A stretch of 57,259 nt of DNA from Faecimorpha stercoravium. GTDB taxonomy: Bacteria > Bacillota > Clostridia > Lachnospirales > Bianqueaceae. How positions within the stretch are numbered: the first letter of the stretch is position 1; each line of letters starts with the position of its first letter. The stretch spans positions 1-57,259 of the forward strand of contig DVGT01000039.1 of the NCBI GenBank assembly GCA_018712555.1. Reading direction: 5' to 3'. Both the position numbers and the translations under genes were made by a program. A model generated the notes under the pieces. It worked only from the letters and a program-made list of their open reading frames with translations, was not told where the DNA came from and ran no database searches. Shown piece by piece: positions 31,176-39,918 of the stretch.

Positions 31176-33737
31176 ATGCGTACCGAGAAATTTAATGTAA
31201 CGGGTATGACCTGTGCGGCATGTAGTGCGCATGTGGAGAAGGCCGTGGCTGCGGTCGAGGGGGTCAGTGAGGTCACGGTCAGCCTTCTGACCAATTCTAT
31301 GAGTGTGCAGTATGAGGCGCCGGCATCGGCACAGGCAATCTGTCAGGCCGTACAGATGGCGGGATATGGAGCCAGCCCGGAACAGAAAGCGCAGACAAAT
31401 GCACAGGCAGCCAGGGAAGCGCTGGAAGATCACGAAACGCCGAAGCTGGCCAGGAGACTGATTGCATCTTTAGTCCTGCTGATTCCCCTGATGTATGTGT
31501 CCATGGGAGCGCTGATGTGGGGATGGCCCATTCCGGCGGGATTTCGGGAGAATCCCATGGCGATCGGGCTGTATCAGCTTCTTCTGACGACAGCCGTAAT
31601 GGTCATCAATCAGCGCTTTTTCATTAGCGGTGTGACCAGCCTGATTCATGGCGGGCCCAACATGGATACGCTGGTGGCCATGGGCAGTGCGGCGGCCTAT
31701 CTGTACAGCGTGGCGATGTTGTTTGCGATGAGCGGCGACGCGGCTCATGCAGAGCATTACCTGCATGAATTGTATTTTGAGTCGGCGGCCATGATCCTGA
31801 CGCTGATCACAGTGGGAAAACTTCTGGAGGCACGCAGCAAGGGGAAGACGACCAATGCCATCAAGAGTCTGATGGATCTGGCGCCCAAGACAGCCCGAGT
31901 CCTGCGCGGCGGCAAGGAAGAGACGATTCCTGCCGAAGAGGTGCAGATCGGCGATACGTTTCTGGTGCGTCCCGGCGAAAGCATTCCGGTAGATGGGCGA
32001 GTCGTCGAGGGAGAGAGCGCGGTCAATGAGGCGGCGCTGACGGGAGAGAGTCTTCCGGTAGACAAACAGCCCGGCAGCCTGGTCAGTGCAGCCACGCTCA
32101 ATCAGAATGGATTCTTGACCTGTACAGCCACACGAGTCGGCGGCGACACCACGCTGAGTCAGATCATTGAAATGGTGGAGAATGCAGCGGCGACCAAGGC
32201 GCCCATCGCCAAGGTGGCCGATAAGGTATCCGGCATATTTGTGCCGGCGGTCATTGGGATTGCGCTTGTGACCTTCGTTGTCTGGATGCTGGTAGGCGAG
32301 ACTTTTGGCTTCGCGCTGGCACGAGCGATCAGTGTGCTGGTGATCAGCTGCCCTTGTGCGCTGGGCTTGGCCACACCGGTGGCGATCATGGTAGGGAGCG
32401 GTCTGGGCGCTAAGAATGGTGTATTGTTTAAGACGGCTTCTGCCTTAGAGGCGGCAGGTAAGATAGATTTTGTGATTTTGGATAAGACGGGAACGGTCAC
32501 AGAGGGGAAACCACAGGTGACGGATCTGCGGCCGAATGAAGAGATCACGAAAGAGGAACTGCTCGCGGTGGCCGCGGCACTGGAAGAAAAGAGTGAACAT
32601 CCGCTGGCTAAGGCCATTCGAGAACACGCCCAGAAGGAAGGGCTAACCTATGAGCCGGTCGAGGCATTCTCGGCGATGCCTGGACATGGCGTGCAGGGAA
32701 ATATCAACGGAGCGAGGGCGATTGGCGGCAATGCAGTGCTCATGCAGGAACAGGGCTTATTGACAGAATCCATGAAAAGGGCCGGAGAGGCCTTGGCGGA
32801 AGAAGGCAAGACGCCACTGTATTTCGCGCTGGGGACGAAGCTCCTGGGAATCATCGCGGTAGCGGATGTAGTAAAGCCGGACAGCGCGCAGGCGATTCGG
32901 GAGCTGGAGGGCATGGGTATTCAGACCATCATGCTGACAGGAGATAATCGCAGGACTGCGGAGGCCATCGGACGGCAGGTAGGACTTCAGAAGGTCATCT
33001 CGGATGTGCTTCCGGGGGACAAGGAAGCGGTGGTGCGGAGTCTGTCGACGCTGGGAAAAACAGCCATGGTAGGAGATGGAATCAATGACGCGCCGGCGTT
33101 GACGCGCGCGGATGTGGGCATCGCGATTGGCGCAGGCGCAGATGTGGCGCTGGATGCAGCCGATGTCGTTTTGATGAAATCAAGTCTCTTGGATGTGCCG
33201 GCGGCGATTCGCCTTTCTCGTCAGGTACTGCGAAATATTCATGAGAACCTGTTCTGGGCGTTCTTTTATAATTGCATCGGGATTCCCCTGGCAGCTGGGG
33301 TGTTGATTCCCGTATTGGGGTGGCAGCTGAACCCTATGTTCGGCGCTGCGGCTATGAGTCTTTCCAGTTTCTGTGTTGTGATGAATGCGTTGCGGCTGAA
33401 CCTGTTTCAGGTACATTCTGCGAAGCGGGATGTGCCGCGTAAGAAGATCCCTCTGCCGGACACGCTGCCCGGCTTGATGGATAGAAATGCTCCGTGTCCC
33501 ATACCGGAGAAGAAGGAGGAAAATAAAATGACAAAGACAGTGTATGTAGAAGGAATGATGTGCGCACATTGCCAGGCGCATGTGAAGAAGGCGTTGGAAG
33601 GCGTCACGGGCGTCACGGGGGCTGAGGTCAGCCTGGAAGACAAGAAGGCGGTCGTAACGCTTGCGCAGGATGTTTCCGATGAGGCGCTGATGAATGCTGT
33701 GAAGGAAGCAGGATACGAAGCGACCCGCTGCGAATAA
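31176..33737 (+). CDS. copA: Copper-exporting P1B ATPase with a C-terminal CopZ-like domain
   Basis: This 853-residue pump removes Cu(I) from the cytoplasm. Residues 1-70 are an N-terminal HMA domain (GMTCAACSAH). The membrane domain contains the CPC ion-binding motif (SCPCALGLATP). The actuator has TGESLPVDK. The phosphorylation site is DKTGTVTEGKP. The nucleotide domain has SEHPLAKAI, and the hinge is GDGINDAPAL. After the last helix pair a linker (residues 745-783) leads to a second HMA domain, GMMCAHCQAH, at the C terminus, where most CopA have none. A ribosome binding site and ATG inside the gene could also make this domain alone. Confidence 0.95.
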   Translation: MRTEKFNVTGMTCAACSAHVEKAVAAVEGVSEVTVSLLTNSMSVQYEAPASAQAICQAVQMAGYGASPEQKAQTNAQAAREALEDHETPKLARRLIASLVLLIPLMYVSMGALMWGWPIPAGFRENPMAIGLYQLLLTTAVMVINQRFFISGVTSLIHGGPNMDTLVAMGSAAAYLYSVAMLFAMSGDAAHAEHYLHELYFESAAMILTLITVGKLLEARSKGKTTNAIKSLMDLAPKTARVLRGGKEETIPAEEVQIGDTFLVRPGESIPVDGRVVEGESAVNEAALTGESLPVDKQPGSLVSAATLNQNGFLTCTATRVGGDTTLSQIIEMVENAAATKAPIAKVADKVSGIFVPAVIGIALVTFVVWMLVGETFGFALARAISVLVISCPCALGLATPVAIMVGSGLGAKNGVLFKTASALEAAGKIDFVILDKTGTVTEGKPQVTDLRPNEEITKEELLAVAAALEEKSEHPLAKAIREHAQKEGLTYEPVEAFSAMPGHGVQGNINGARAIGGNAVLMQEQGLLTESMKRAGEALAEEGKTPLYFALGTKLLGIIAVADVVKPDSAQAIRELEGMGIQTIMLTGDNRRTAEAIGRQVGLQKVISDVLPGDKEAVVRSLSTLGKTAMVGDGINDAPALTRADVGIAIGAGADVALDAADVVLMKSSLLDVPAAIRLSRQVLRNIHENLFWAFFYNCIGIPLAAGVLIPVLGWQLNPMFGAAAMSLSSFCVVMNALRLNLFQVHSAKRDVPRKKIPLPDTLPGLMDRNAPCPIPEKKEENKMTKTVYVEGMMCAHCQAHVKKALEGVTGVTGAEVSLEDKKAVVTLAQDVSDEALMNAVKEAGYEATRCE
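33528..33737 (+). CDS. Possible internal translation start giving a CopZ-like copper chaperone
   Basis: ATG 33528 is in frame with copA and preceded by AAGGAGG ending at 33519, an 8-base spacing as good as any start in the window. The product would be 69 residues beginning MTKTVYVEGMMCAHCQAH, the size and motif of CopZ chaperones. It may be made in addition to the fused pump domain. An alternative view is a former separate copZ gene joined to copA by loss of a stop codon. Confidence 0.5.
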   Translation: MTKTVYVEGMMCAHCQAHVKKALEGVTGVTGAEVSLEDKKAVVTLAQDVSDEALMNAVKEAGYEATRCE

Positions 33738-33747
33738 GGAGAGTCAA

Positions 33748-33782
33748 GAGGCCATCCCGACTATAAGGGGTGGCCTTTTTGA
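33748..33782 (+). terminator. Terminator after copA
   Basis: AGGCCATCCC pairs with GGGGTGGCCT around GACTATAA and is followed by TTTTT. Confidence 0.85.
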
Positions 33783-33807
33783 ATCGTGCATTTTTACATA
33801 CTTCTGT

Positions 33808-33836
33808 TTGACATTACATGGGGAAATTGGTATAAT
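33808..33836 (+). promoter_or_regulatory. Promoter of the ABC transporter pair
   Basis: Consensus TTGACA (33808-33813), a 17-base spacer and TATAAT (33831-33836), about 50 bases before the start codon. Confidence 0.85.
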
Positions 33837-33884
33837 GAATAAAAGGGTTTTTCGTATTTTGTGAACAAAACAGGAGGGATGGAC

Positions 33885-34622
33885 ATGGAGTTAAAGTTAG
33901 AGCACGTGACAAAACGATATGGGAAGCTAGAGGCACTGTCGGATTTTTCCATCACCTTTGAAACGGGAATTTACGGGATCCTGGGGGCAAATGGCGCCGG
34001 AAAGAGCACGATGATGAATCTGATTACGGACAATATTCGTAGGGATGAGGGACGGATTCTGCTGGATGATCAGGAGATTTTACAGATGGGAGACCGCTTC
34101 CGTCAATATCTGGGATATATGCCGCAGCAGCAGGGAATGTACGAACATATGACGGCGGAGAGCTTCCTGACGTACATCGCCAGGCTGAAGGGGATCAGGG
34201 GCAAGGCTGTGCGAGAGCAGGTGCAGCATGTGCTGGAGCTTGCGAATCTTCAGGATGTGCGGCATAAGAAGCTGCTGGGATTTTCAGGGGGAATGCGGCA
34301 GCGAGCGCTCTTGGCGCAGGCGCTTCTGGGCGATCCGAAGATCTTGATCCTGGACGAACCGACGGCAGGGCTGGATCCGAAGGAGCGTGTGCGAATCCGT
34401 ACATTTATCCATGAATTGTCCCAGGATCGTATCGTACTCTTAGCGACCCATATCGTCAGTGATATTGAATCCATAGCAGACCAGGTACTGTTGATGAAAA
34501 AGGGAAAACTGCAGCGCATGGGTACGCCGCAGGAGCTGATCGCGGCGATTCCACCGGAGTGGGAGCCTGTGGCATATCACCTGAGCCTGGAGGATGTGTA
34601 CCTGTATTTTCTGGGGGAATAG
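33885..34622 (+). CDS. ABC transporter ATP-binding protein
   Basis: The protein has 245 residues. ATG 33885 is chosen because GGAGGG lies 6 bases upstream (an ATG at 33879 is too close and a GTG at 33861 precedes the site). It shows Walker A GANGAGKSTMMNLI, Q-loop GYMPQQQGMYE, signature FSGGMRQRALLAQAL, Walker B ILILDEPTAGLD and the H-loop LLATHIVSDIE. It belongs to the ABC-2 exporter group and pairs with the following permease, whose start is 3 bases past its stop codon. The substrate is unknown. Confidence 0.9.
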   Translation: MELKLEHVTKRYGKLEALSDFSITFETGIYGILGANGAGKSTMMNLITDNIRRDEGRILLDDQEILQMGDRFRQYLGYMPQQQGMYEHMTAESFLTYIARLKGIRGKAVREQVQHVLELANLQDVRHKKLLGFSGGMRQRALLAQALLGDPKILILDEPTAGLDPKERVRIRTFIHELSQDRIVLLATHIVSDIESIADQVLLMKKGKLQRMGTPQELIAAIPPEWEPVAYHLSLEDVYLYFLGE

Positions 34623-34625
34623 GCC

Positions 34626-36929
34626 ATGGGTGAGTGGAAGAGAATACTGAGTAATCCCAGAAGGCTTGCGCTGCTTCTGGCGATTCCATTGATTTGTATC
34701 GGACTGTTTTTATATGATTGTACGGGGAGTATCCGGCTGTCTTCCTGGCAGGAGATGATAGAGAACAACCAGTTCTACCAGGGACTGGTGAGAGAGATGC
34801 AGGACTATAGTCTGGAAGAGGCACAGACGTATCTGACGGAACAGAGTGATCTTCTGAGTGATGTGGTGCTGTGGACATGGGGATGGGCGCTGGAGGATAA
34901 AACAGCAGAAGAGGTCGCGGAGATGCTGGCAGGATATCCGGATCTGGCAGCCCTCATCGAACAGCCGGAAGCGCTGCGAGCGGGAACCAGAAAATACTCC
35001 CAGGCCTATGCGGAGCTGCAGGAACAGCTGCAGTATCTGATCGATTATCCGGGATATCTGGCGCAGATTCAGACGCAGGCGGAGACACAATCTCAGACGA
35101 CGATTTTTGGCGATCCGAACAGTTTCTCCTATCGAAATCTGCAGAAAACGGCAGGAGAATTTCGGACCATACAGGATGTGACGGTAGAGATGGGCAATAA
35201 TCGGGGCATGGAGTCCTGGATTGCCTTTGACTTGGCGGATTATCTCTATGTGGTGGTTCTGATTGTGTTTGTCCTGGCCTTCCTGGAAGAACGAAAGAAG
35301 GGTCTATGGAGTACGATTCGCAGCTGCCAGAAGGGACGGATGCATCTGGGCTGGGTTCGTGTGGGGATCCTGTTTGCGGTCTGTGTTATATATACGCTTC
35401 TGCTCTATGGAATCAATCTGGTCCTGGCACTCGAGTTGGAAGGAGGATGGGAAGGTCTGGGGAGATCTCTGCAGTCGCTCATGAGTTTCAAGACCTGTCC
35501 CATACCGATCAGTATCGGCGGCTGGATCGTGCAGTACCTGCTGGTCAAGGTAGCCAGTGGTTTTCTGATCGGGGTTCTGCTGTGGTGCGTGCTGGGCTGG
35601 ATCAGCAATATTCAGTTTTCGGTGACAGTGCTGGCGGCCATTCTGATCGTGGAATATGTTCTTTTTGCGACGCTGCCGGTGCAGAGCATTTTGAATCCGC
35701 TAAAATATTTCAACTTGTTTTCGTATATTCAGACATCAAAGCTCTACACCCAGTATCTGAACATTGATCTGTTTGGATATCCCTTTGGCATACGAACGCT
35801 GGCGCTATGGGCGCTGCCATTTCTTTTGGCGCTCTTTCTGTTCGGTGCGCTGTGGGTACAGCGCAATCGGTATCCGGCGGGCAACCGGGACTGGCTCAGC
35901 AAGTTTGCGCACCTGGTCAACCGCGTATTGGATCTGGGACGGCGGCATCTGAGCATTGGGGGTATGGAGACGTATAAGACACTCCTTCTGGAATGGAGCA
36001 TACTGTTGCTGGTGGTTCTGTATGTTTTCGCGGGAGATCTGCAGTATTATACCTATCAGTCTGACAGCGGCGCCTACGACATGTGGTATGAGGCATATTT
36101 GCGGGATGCGGAAGGGCCGGCGGATTCCACGATGGATGATTACCTGGCCAATGCGAGGGCTTTGGCGGATCCGAATGACGGACAGCTGCAGAGCGCGCTG
36201 GATCAACTGGAGGCGCGTGTGCAGGAACTGCGGCAGCGCGCGGAAGAGGGAGGATATGAACCCTGGCTTCTGCAACAGGAACCCTATCGCAATCTGTATG
36301 GGGACTGGCCGCAGGAAGTGCAGAGACGCAACGCGACACTGGCGATGATTGTGGTGGCACTCTGCAGTGTGGGGCTTGTGGCCTATGAGCGGCAAGCGGG
36401 CGTGGTCTACATGCTGCGTTCTGTCAAACGGGGACGACGGGGTATATTTCGCCGTAAGACGGTGCTGGCTGTGCTATTGGCCGTTGCGGTCAGTGCCATT
36501 TTGTATGGACATGAAATCCTGCGTTTTTTGGAGGAATATCAACCGAACGTATTGGCCGCCCCGGTGCAGAATCTGGATTTTCTGCGGGACTTTCCGCTGA
36601 AAATCAGCATCAGTGGATATATGGCGCTGACCTACGGCCTTCGTACGTGTATGCTGATTTTGACGGCCTTTGTGGCGATGTTTATCGGGAGCCGGGCCAA
36701 TCGAATGGAAGGTGCGTATATGCTGGTACTGGGCATCTTGGGAGTGCCGGCGCTGCTGCTCATCTTGGGACTGGACGTATTCGGCTGGGTATCTCCGGCG
36801 ATTCTCATCTCCACAAGTCAGCTGCTGAATCTGACAGCGTCGCAGCCGCTGGCCATACTACCCTGGATACTGTGGGCCGCGGCAGGGGGCTTGGCCTGGT
36901 TTTTCAGCAGAAAATATTGGGTTCGTTAA
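34626..36929 (+). CDS. Large ABC-2-type permease-like membrane protein
   Basis: This 767-residue membrane partner of the preceding ATPase has two repeated halves. In each half one N-terminal helix (residues 14-31; about 455-470) is followed by a large polar, Gln/Glu-rich extracytoplasmic domain and then a block of five or six membrane helices (residues 200-400 and 560-760). This resembles two fused ABC-2 half-permeases. The substrate is unknown; lantibiotic, lipid or peptide export are possible for this group. The start ATG 34626 lies just after the ATPase stop. Confidence 0.75.
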   Translation: MGEWKRILSNPRRLALLLAIPLICIGLFLYDCTGSIRLSSWQEMIENNQFYQGLVREMQDYSLEEAQTYLTEQSDLLSDVVLWTWGWALEDKTAEEVAEMLAGYPDLAALIEQPEALRAGTRKYSQAYAELQEQLQYLIDYPGYLAQIQTQAETQSQTTIFGDPNSFSYRNLQKTAGEFRTIQDVTVEMGNNRGMESWIAFDLADYLYVVVLIVFVLAFLEERKKGLWSTIRSCQKGRMHLGWVRVGILFAVCVIYTLLLYGINLVLALELEGGWEGLGRSLQSLMSFKTCPIPISIGGWIVQYLLVKVASGFLIGVLLWCVLGWISNIQFSVTVLAAILIVEYVLFATLPVQSILNPLKYFNLFSYIQTSKLYTQYLNIDLFGYPFGIRTLALWALPFLLALFLFGALWVQRNRYPAGNRDWLSKFAHLVNRVLDLGRRHLSIGGMETYKTLLLEWSILLLVVLYVFAGDLQYYTYQSDSGAYDMWYEAYLRDAEGPADSTMDDYLANARALADPNDGQLQSALDQLEARVQELRQRAEEGGYEPWLLQQEPYRNLYGDWPQEVQRRNATLAMIVVALCSVGLVAYERQAGVVYMLRSVKRGRRGIFRRKTVLAVLLAVAVSAILYGHEILRFLEEYQPNVLAAPVQNLDFLRDFPLKISISGYMALTYGLRTCMLILTAFVAMFIGSRANRMEGAYMLVLGILGVPALLLILGLDVFGWVSPAILISTSQLLNLTASQPLAILPWILWAAAGGLAWFFSRKYWVR

Positions 36930-36939
36930 GAGTACGACG

Positions 36940-36979
36940 GAAACAGTCGGCAAATGTCTGGCAGGCTGTTTCTTTTTAT
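36940..36979 (+). terminator. Terminator after the ABC permease
   Basis: GAAACAG and CTGTTTC form the base of the stem, the loop is partly paired, and TTTTTATT follows. Confidence 0.55.
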
Positions 36980-37007
36980 TGACAAAATGCCGAAAAGAGA
37001 GTAAATT
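36979..37007 (+). promoter_or_regulatory. Promoter of the 2-hydroxyacid dehydrogenase gene
   Basis: TTGACA (36979-36984), a 17-base spacer and TAAATT (37002-37007). The -35 box directly abuts the T tract of the preceding terminator. Confidence 0.6.
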
Positions 37008-37048
37008 AATAGAGGTCAATTTTATTTTCCTTTATGGGAGGCACAAAT

Positions 37049-37990
37049 ATGAAAGTCGTTGTAGTAGAACCATTAGGAGTTGCGCAGGAGAAACTGGACC
37101 GACTGGCGGAGGAGATCCTGGGACAGGATGTGGAAGTCGTATATTATGATCATCGGGAGACAGATCCGCGGAAGCTAATTGCCAGAGGAGAGGATGCGGA
37201 GGCCATCATCGTGGCGAATCAGCCGCTGTCCGGAGAAGTCATTCGCGGATTCCGCAAGCTGCAGTTTCTATCCGTTGCGTTTACAGGGTACGACCATATT
37301 GATATGGAAGCTTGCCGGGAAAAGGGTGTCGTTGTTTCCAACTGCGCGGGCTATTCTACGGTGGCTGTCGCGGATCTGGTCTTCGGGATGGTCATCAGCC
37401 TGTACCGCAGAATGAGAGAATGTGACAGTGTGATTCGTCAGGGCGGAACCAAGGACGGTCTGATCGGACCGGAGCTGGAAGGAAAGAAGTTTGGCGTCAT
37501 CGGAACGGGAGCGATCGGTCAAAGAGTAGCGACGATTGCAAATGCTTTCGGATGCGAGGTGCTGGCTTACAGCAGAAGCCGGAAAGAACTGCCCGGCGTA
37601 CGATATGTGGAGTTGTCGGAGCTTTTGCAAGAGAGCGATATCATCTCCCTGCATGTTCCGCTGACGGAGCAGACGAAGGGCCTGATTGGGAAGGAAGAAC
37701 TGGCGCAGATGAAGAAGTCTGCCATTCTGATCAACACGGCCAGAGGTCCTGTGGTAGACAGCGCAGCGCTTGCCGAGGCACTTAAGAGCGGTCAGATCGC
37801 TGGCTGCGGTATTGATGTATTCGAACAGGAGCCGCCGATGAAGGATCATCCGCTGTATCATACGCCGAACACGCTGATTACGCCGCACATTGGTTTTGCC
37901 ACGATTGAGGCTCTGCAGAAGCGAGCCAAGATTGCTTACGAAAACATTGCTGCCTGGAGGGCTGGAAACCCGCAGAATCGCGTAGATTAA
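37049..37990 (+). CDS. D-isomer-specific 2-hydroxyacid dehydrogenase
   Basis: The protein has 313 residues; ATG 37049 is preceded by GGGAGGC. This NAD-dependent enzyme reduces a 2-keto acid to a D-2-hydroxy acid, or the reverse. It shows the catalytic-domain segment AFTGYDHIDMEAC, the Rossmann motif VIGTGAIGQRVA, the Arg in NTARGPVVD, the Glu in IDVFEQEPPM and the His in TPHIGFATIEA. The family includes glyoxylate/hydroxypyruvate reductases, D-lactate dehydrogenase and phosphoglycerate dehydrogenase; it lacks an ACT domain, so the last is less likely. It appears monocistronic. Confidence 0.9.
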   Translation: MKVVVVEPLGVAQEKLDRLAEEILGQDVEVVYYDHRETDPRKLIARGEDAEAIIVANQPLSGEVIRGFRKLQFLSVAFTGYDHIDMEACREKGVVVSNCAGYSTVAVADLVFGMVISLYRRMRECDSVIRQGGTKDGLIGPELEGKKFGVIGTGAIGQRVATIANAFGCEVLAYSRSRKELPGVRYVELSELLQESDIISLHVPLTEQTKGLIGKEELAQMKKSAILINTARGPVVDSAALAEALKSGQIAGCGIDVFEQEPPMKDHPLYHTPNTLITPHIGFATIEALQKRAKIAYENIAAWRAGNPQNRVD

Positions 37991-38088
37991 GCCCCAAAAG
38001 AAAGATAGATTCTTTTACAGCTTGTTCATAGGCAATTCATGTTTTTTCGCTACAATCTAAAAAACTGTAAATCAGGAGGAGAAATGCC

Positions 38089-39039
38089 TTGATAGAAGTA
38101 AAGAACCTGGTAAAGAGGTACGGCAATCACCTTGCGCTGGATAACGTATCCTTTACCATAGAAAAAGGCGAAGTAGTCGGCTTTCTGGGACCGAACGGCG
38201 CAGGCAAGTCCACGACTATGAATATCATTACAGGATACCTTTCATCGACAGAAGGGGAAGTGCTGGTGGATGGATTAAGCGTGCTGGATAATCCGGAAAA
38301 GGCAAAACAAAGAATCGGATATCTTCCAGAAATTCCGCCGCTTTACACAGACATGACCGTAAATGAATATTTAAGCTTTGTTTGCGATCTGAAGAAGGTT
38401 CCCATGTCGAAGAAAGCGGAGATGATCACGAAGATCACCAAACAGGTACGGATCAACGATGTGCGCAAGCGTCTGATTCGCAACTTATCCAAGGGTTATA
38501 AGCAGCGTGTGGGCATCGCGCAGGCGCTGATCGGCGATCCAGAGCTGTTGATTCTGGATGAGCCCACGGTAGGACTGGATCCGAAGCAGATTACGGAGGT
38601 GCGTGATCTGATTAAGAACCTGAGCGAGGAGCATACGCTGATTATCAGCTCCCACATTCTGGCGGAGGTACAGGCAGTCTGCGATCGTGTGATCATTATC
38701 AATCGAGGCCGTATTGTAGCGACGGACACACCGGACAATCTGGCGAAGACAGCGGTTAAGAGCAATAAGTTGGAGTTGCGGATTAAGGGCCCCAAAAATG
38801 ATGTTCTCAATGGCATTGCACAGCTTCCCGGCGTTCAGTTTGCGGAGATAGTTCGCATTCGTGAAGAAGGTGCTGTGGATGTGAACGTGGAGACAGAAGA
38901 GAATGCTGACGTACGGGAGGCGATCTTCAATTTCTGCAGTGAGAATCGGTATCCGATCCTGATGATGAAGACCAGTGAGGTCAATCTGGAAGACATCTTC
39001 CTGCAGATCACTGGAGAAAGAGAGGCGAAGAGAGCATGA
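38089..39039 (+). CDS. ABC transporter ATP-binding protein (Gld-type)
   Basis: The protein has 316 residues with a TTG start (38089) after AGGAGGAG; an ATG at 38084 is followed at once by a stop. Walker A is GPNGAGKSTTMNII, the Q-loop PEIPPLY, the signature LSKGYKQRVGIAQAL, Walker B LLILDEPTVGLD and the H-loop IISSHILAE. The 90-residue C-terminal extension is usual for GldA/NosF-like ABC-2 ATPases. It overlaps the permease start by ATGA. This is the first gene of a four-gene set (ATPase, permease, GldG-like, DUF4340-like). Confidence 0.9.
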   Translation: MIEVKNLVKRYGNHLALDNVSFTIEKGEVVGFLGPNGAGKSTTMNIITGYLSSTEGEVLVDGLSVLDNPEKAKQRIGYLPEIPPLYTDMTVNEYLSFVCDLKKVPMSKKAEMITKITKQVRINDVRKRLIRNLSKGYKQRVGIAQALIGDPELLILDEPTVGLDPKQITEVRDLIKNLSEEHTLIISSHILAEVQAVCDRVIIINRGRIVATDTPDNLAKTAVKSNKLELRIKGPKNDVLNGIAQLPGVQFAEIVRIREEGAVDVNVETEENADVREAIFNFCSENRYPILMMKTSEVNLEDIFLQITGEREAKRA

Positions 39040-39902
39040 GAGCCGTATACTTAAAGGAACTGCGCAGCTATTTCACGACGCCTTTGGGATATGTGTTTAT
39101 GGCGTTTATGCTAGTTCTGTTTGGCATTTATTTTATGTTGTATGGTCTGATCTATCAGAACTCAGATTACAGCTATGTGTTGGACGCGGTGACGCTGTTG
39201 ATTCTGTTTGCGCTTCCACTCCTGACCATGCGTATGTTCTCCGAGGAAATGAAGAATAAGACGGATCAGCTCCTGTTTACGTCCCCGATTAAGATCTGGA
39301 AGATCGTGATGGGGAAATATCTAGCGGCTTTGACGCTGTTTACACTGGCGCTGGTGATTACGATGTTGCAGCCGATCGTACTGTCTGCGTTAGGCGGTTC
39401 GGTACCGATTCAGAAAGTAGCCGGCGGCTATATTGGGTTTTTCCTGTATGGATGCTGTTTTACGGCGATTGGCATGCTGATCTCCTCCATGACGGAGAAT
39501 CAGCTGGTCGCAGCGATTGCCAGCATTGGTGTTTTCATGCTCATTTTCCTGCTGGATGGCATCGCAACCATGCTGCCGACGAGTCGAGCCTTTGCTCTGG
39601 GCGTGGTTATCATTGTGGCGCTGATCGTAGCATTCTTGATCTATCGCGCGATCCGAGACATCTACGTGACGGGCATTGTTGCTGTGGTCTGCATTGGCGC
39701 GGCTGTGCTGCTCTTCTTCTTTGTGCCGTCTGTATATGACAACCTGCTGGTAAATGTGGCGGACTGGTGTTCCCTGGTTACTCGTTACAGCGATTTTTAT
39801 ACCGGCGTCTTTGACTTTTCAAATGTAGTATTCTACGCGTCGTTCACGGTGTTTGTGGTGTTCTTGACCATGCAAGTGATCGAGAAGAGAAGATGGAGCT
39901 AA
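39036..39902 (+). CDS. ABC-2 permease (GldF-like)
   Basis: The protein has 288 residues with six to seven membrane helices; the start ATG overlaps the ATPase stop. It begins MRAVYLKELRSYFTTPLGYV, typical of ABC-2 permeases of the Gld/Nos type, and contains RMFSEEMKNKTDQLLFTSPI, the conserved cytoplasmic coupling loop. It forms the membrane channel or extruder for the ATPase. Confidence 0.88.
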   Translation: MRAVYLKELRSYFTTPLGYVFMAFMLVLFGIYFMLYGLIYQNSDYSYVLDAVTLLILFALPLLTMRMFSEEMKNKTDQLLFTSPIKIWKIVMGKYLAALTLFTLALVITMLQPIVLSALGGSVPIQKVAGGYIGFFLYGCCFTAIGMLISSMTENQLVAAIASIGVFMLIFLLDGIATMLPTSRAFALGVVIIVALIVAFLIYRAIRDIYVTGIVAVVCIGAAVLLFFFVPSVYDNLLVNVADWCSLVTRYSDFYTGVFDFSNVVFYASFTVFVVFLTMQVIEKRRWS

Positions 39903-39918
39903 GGGAGGAAGAGAACAC

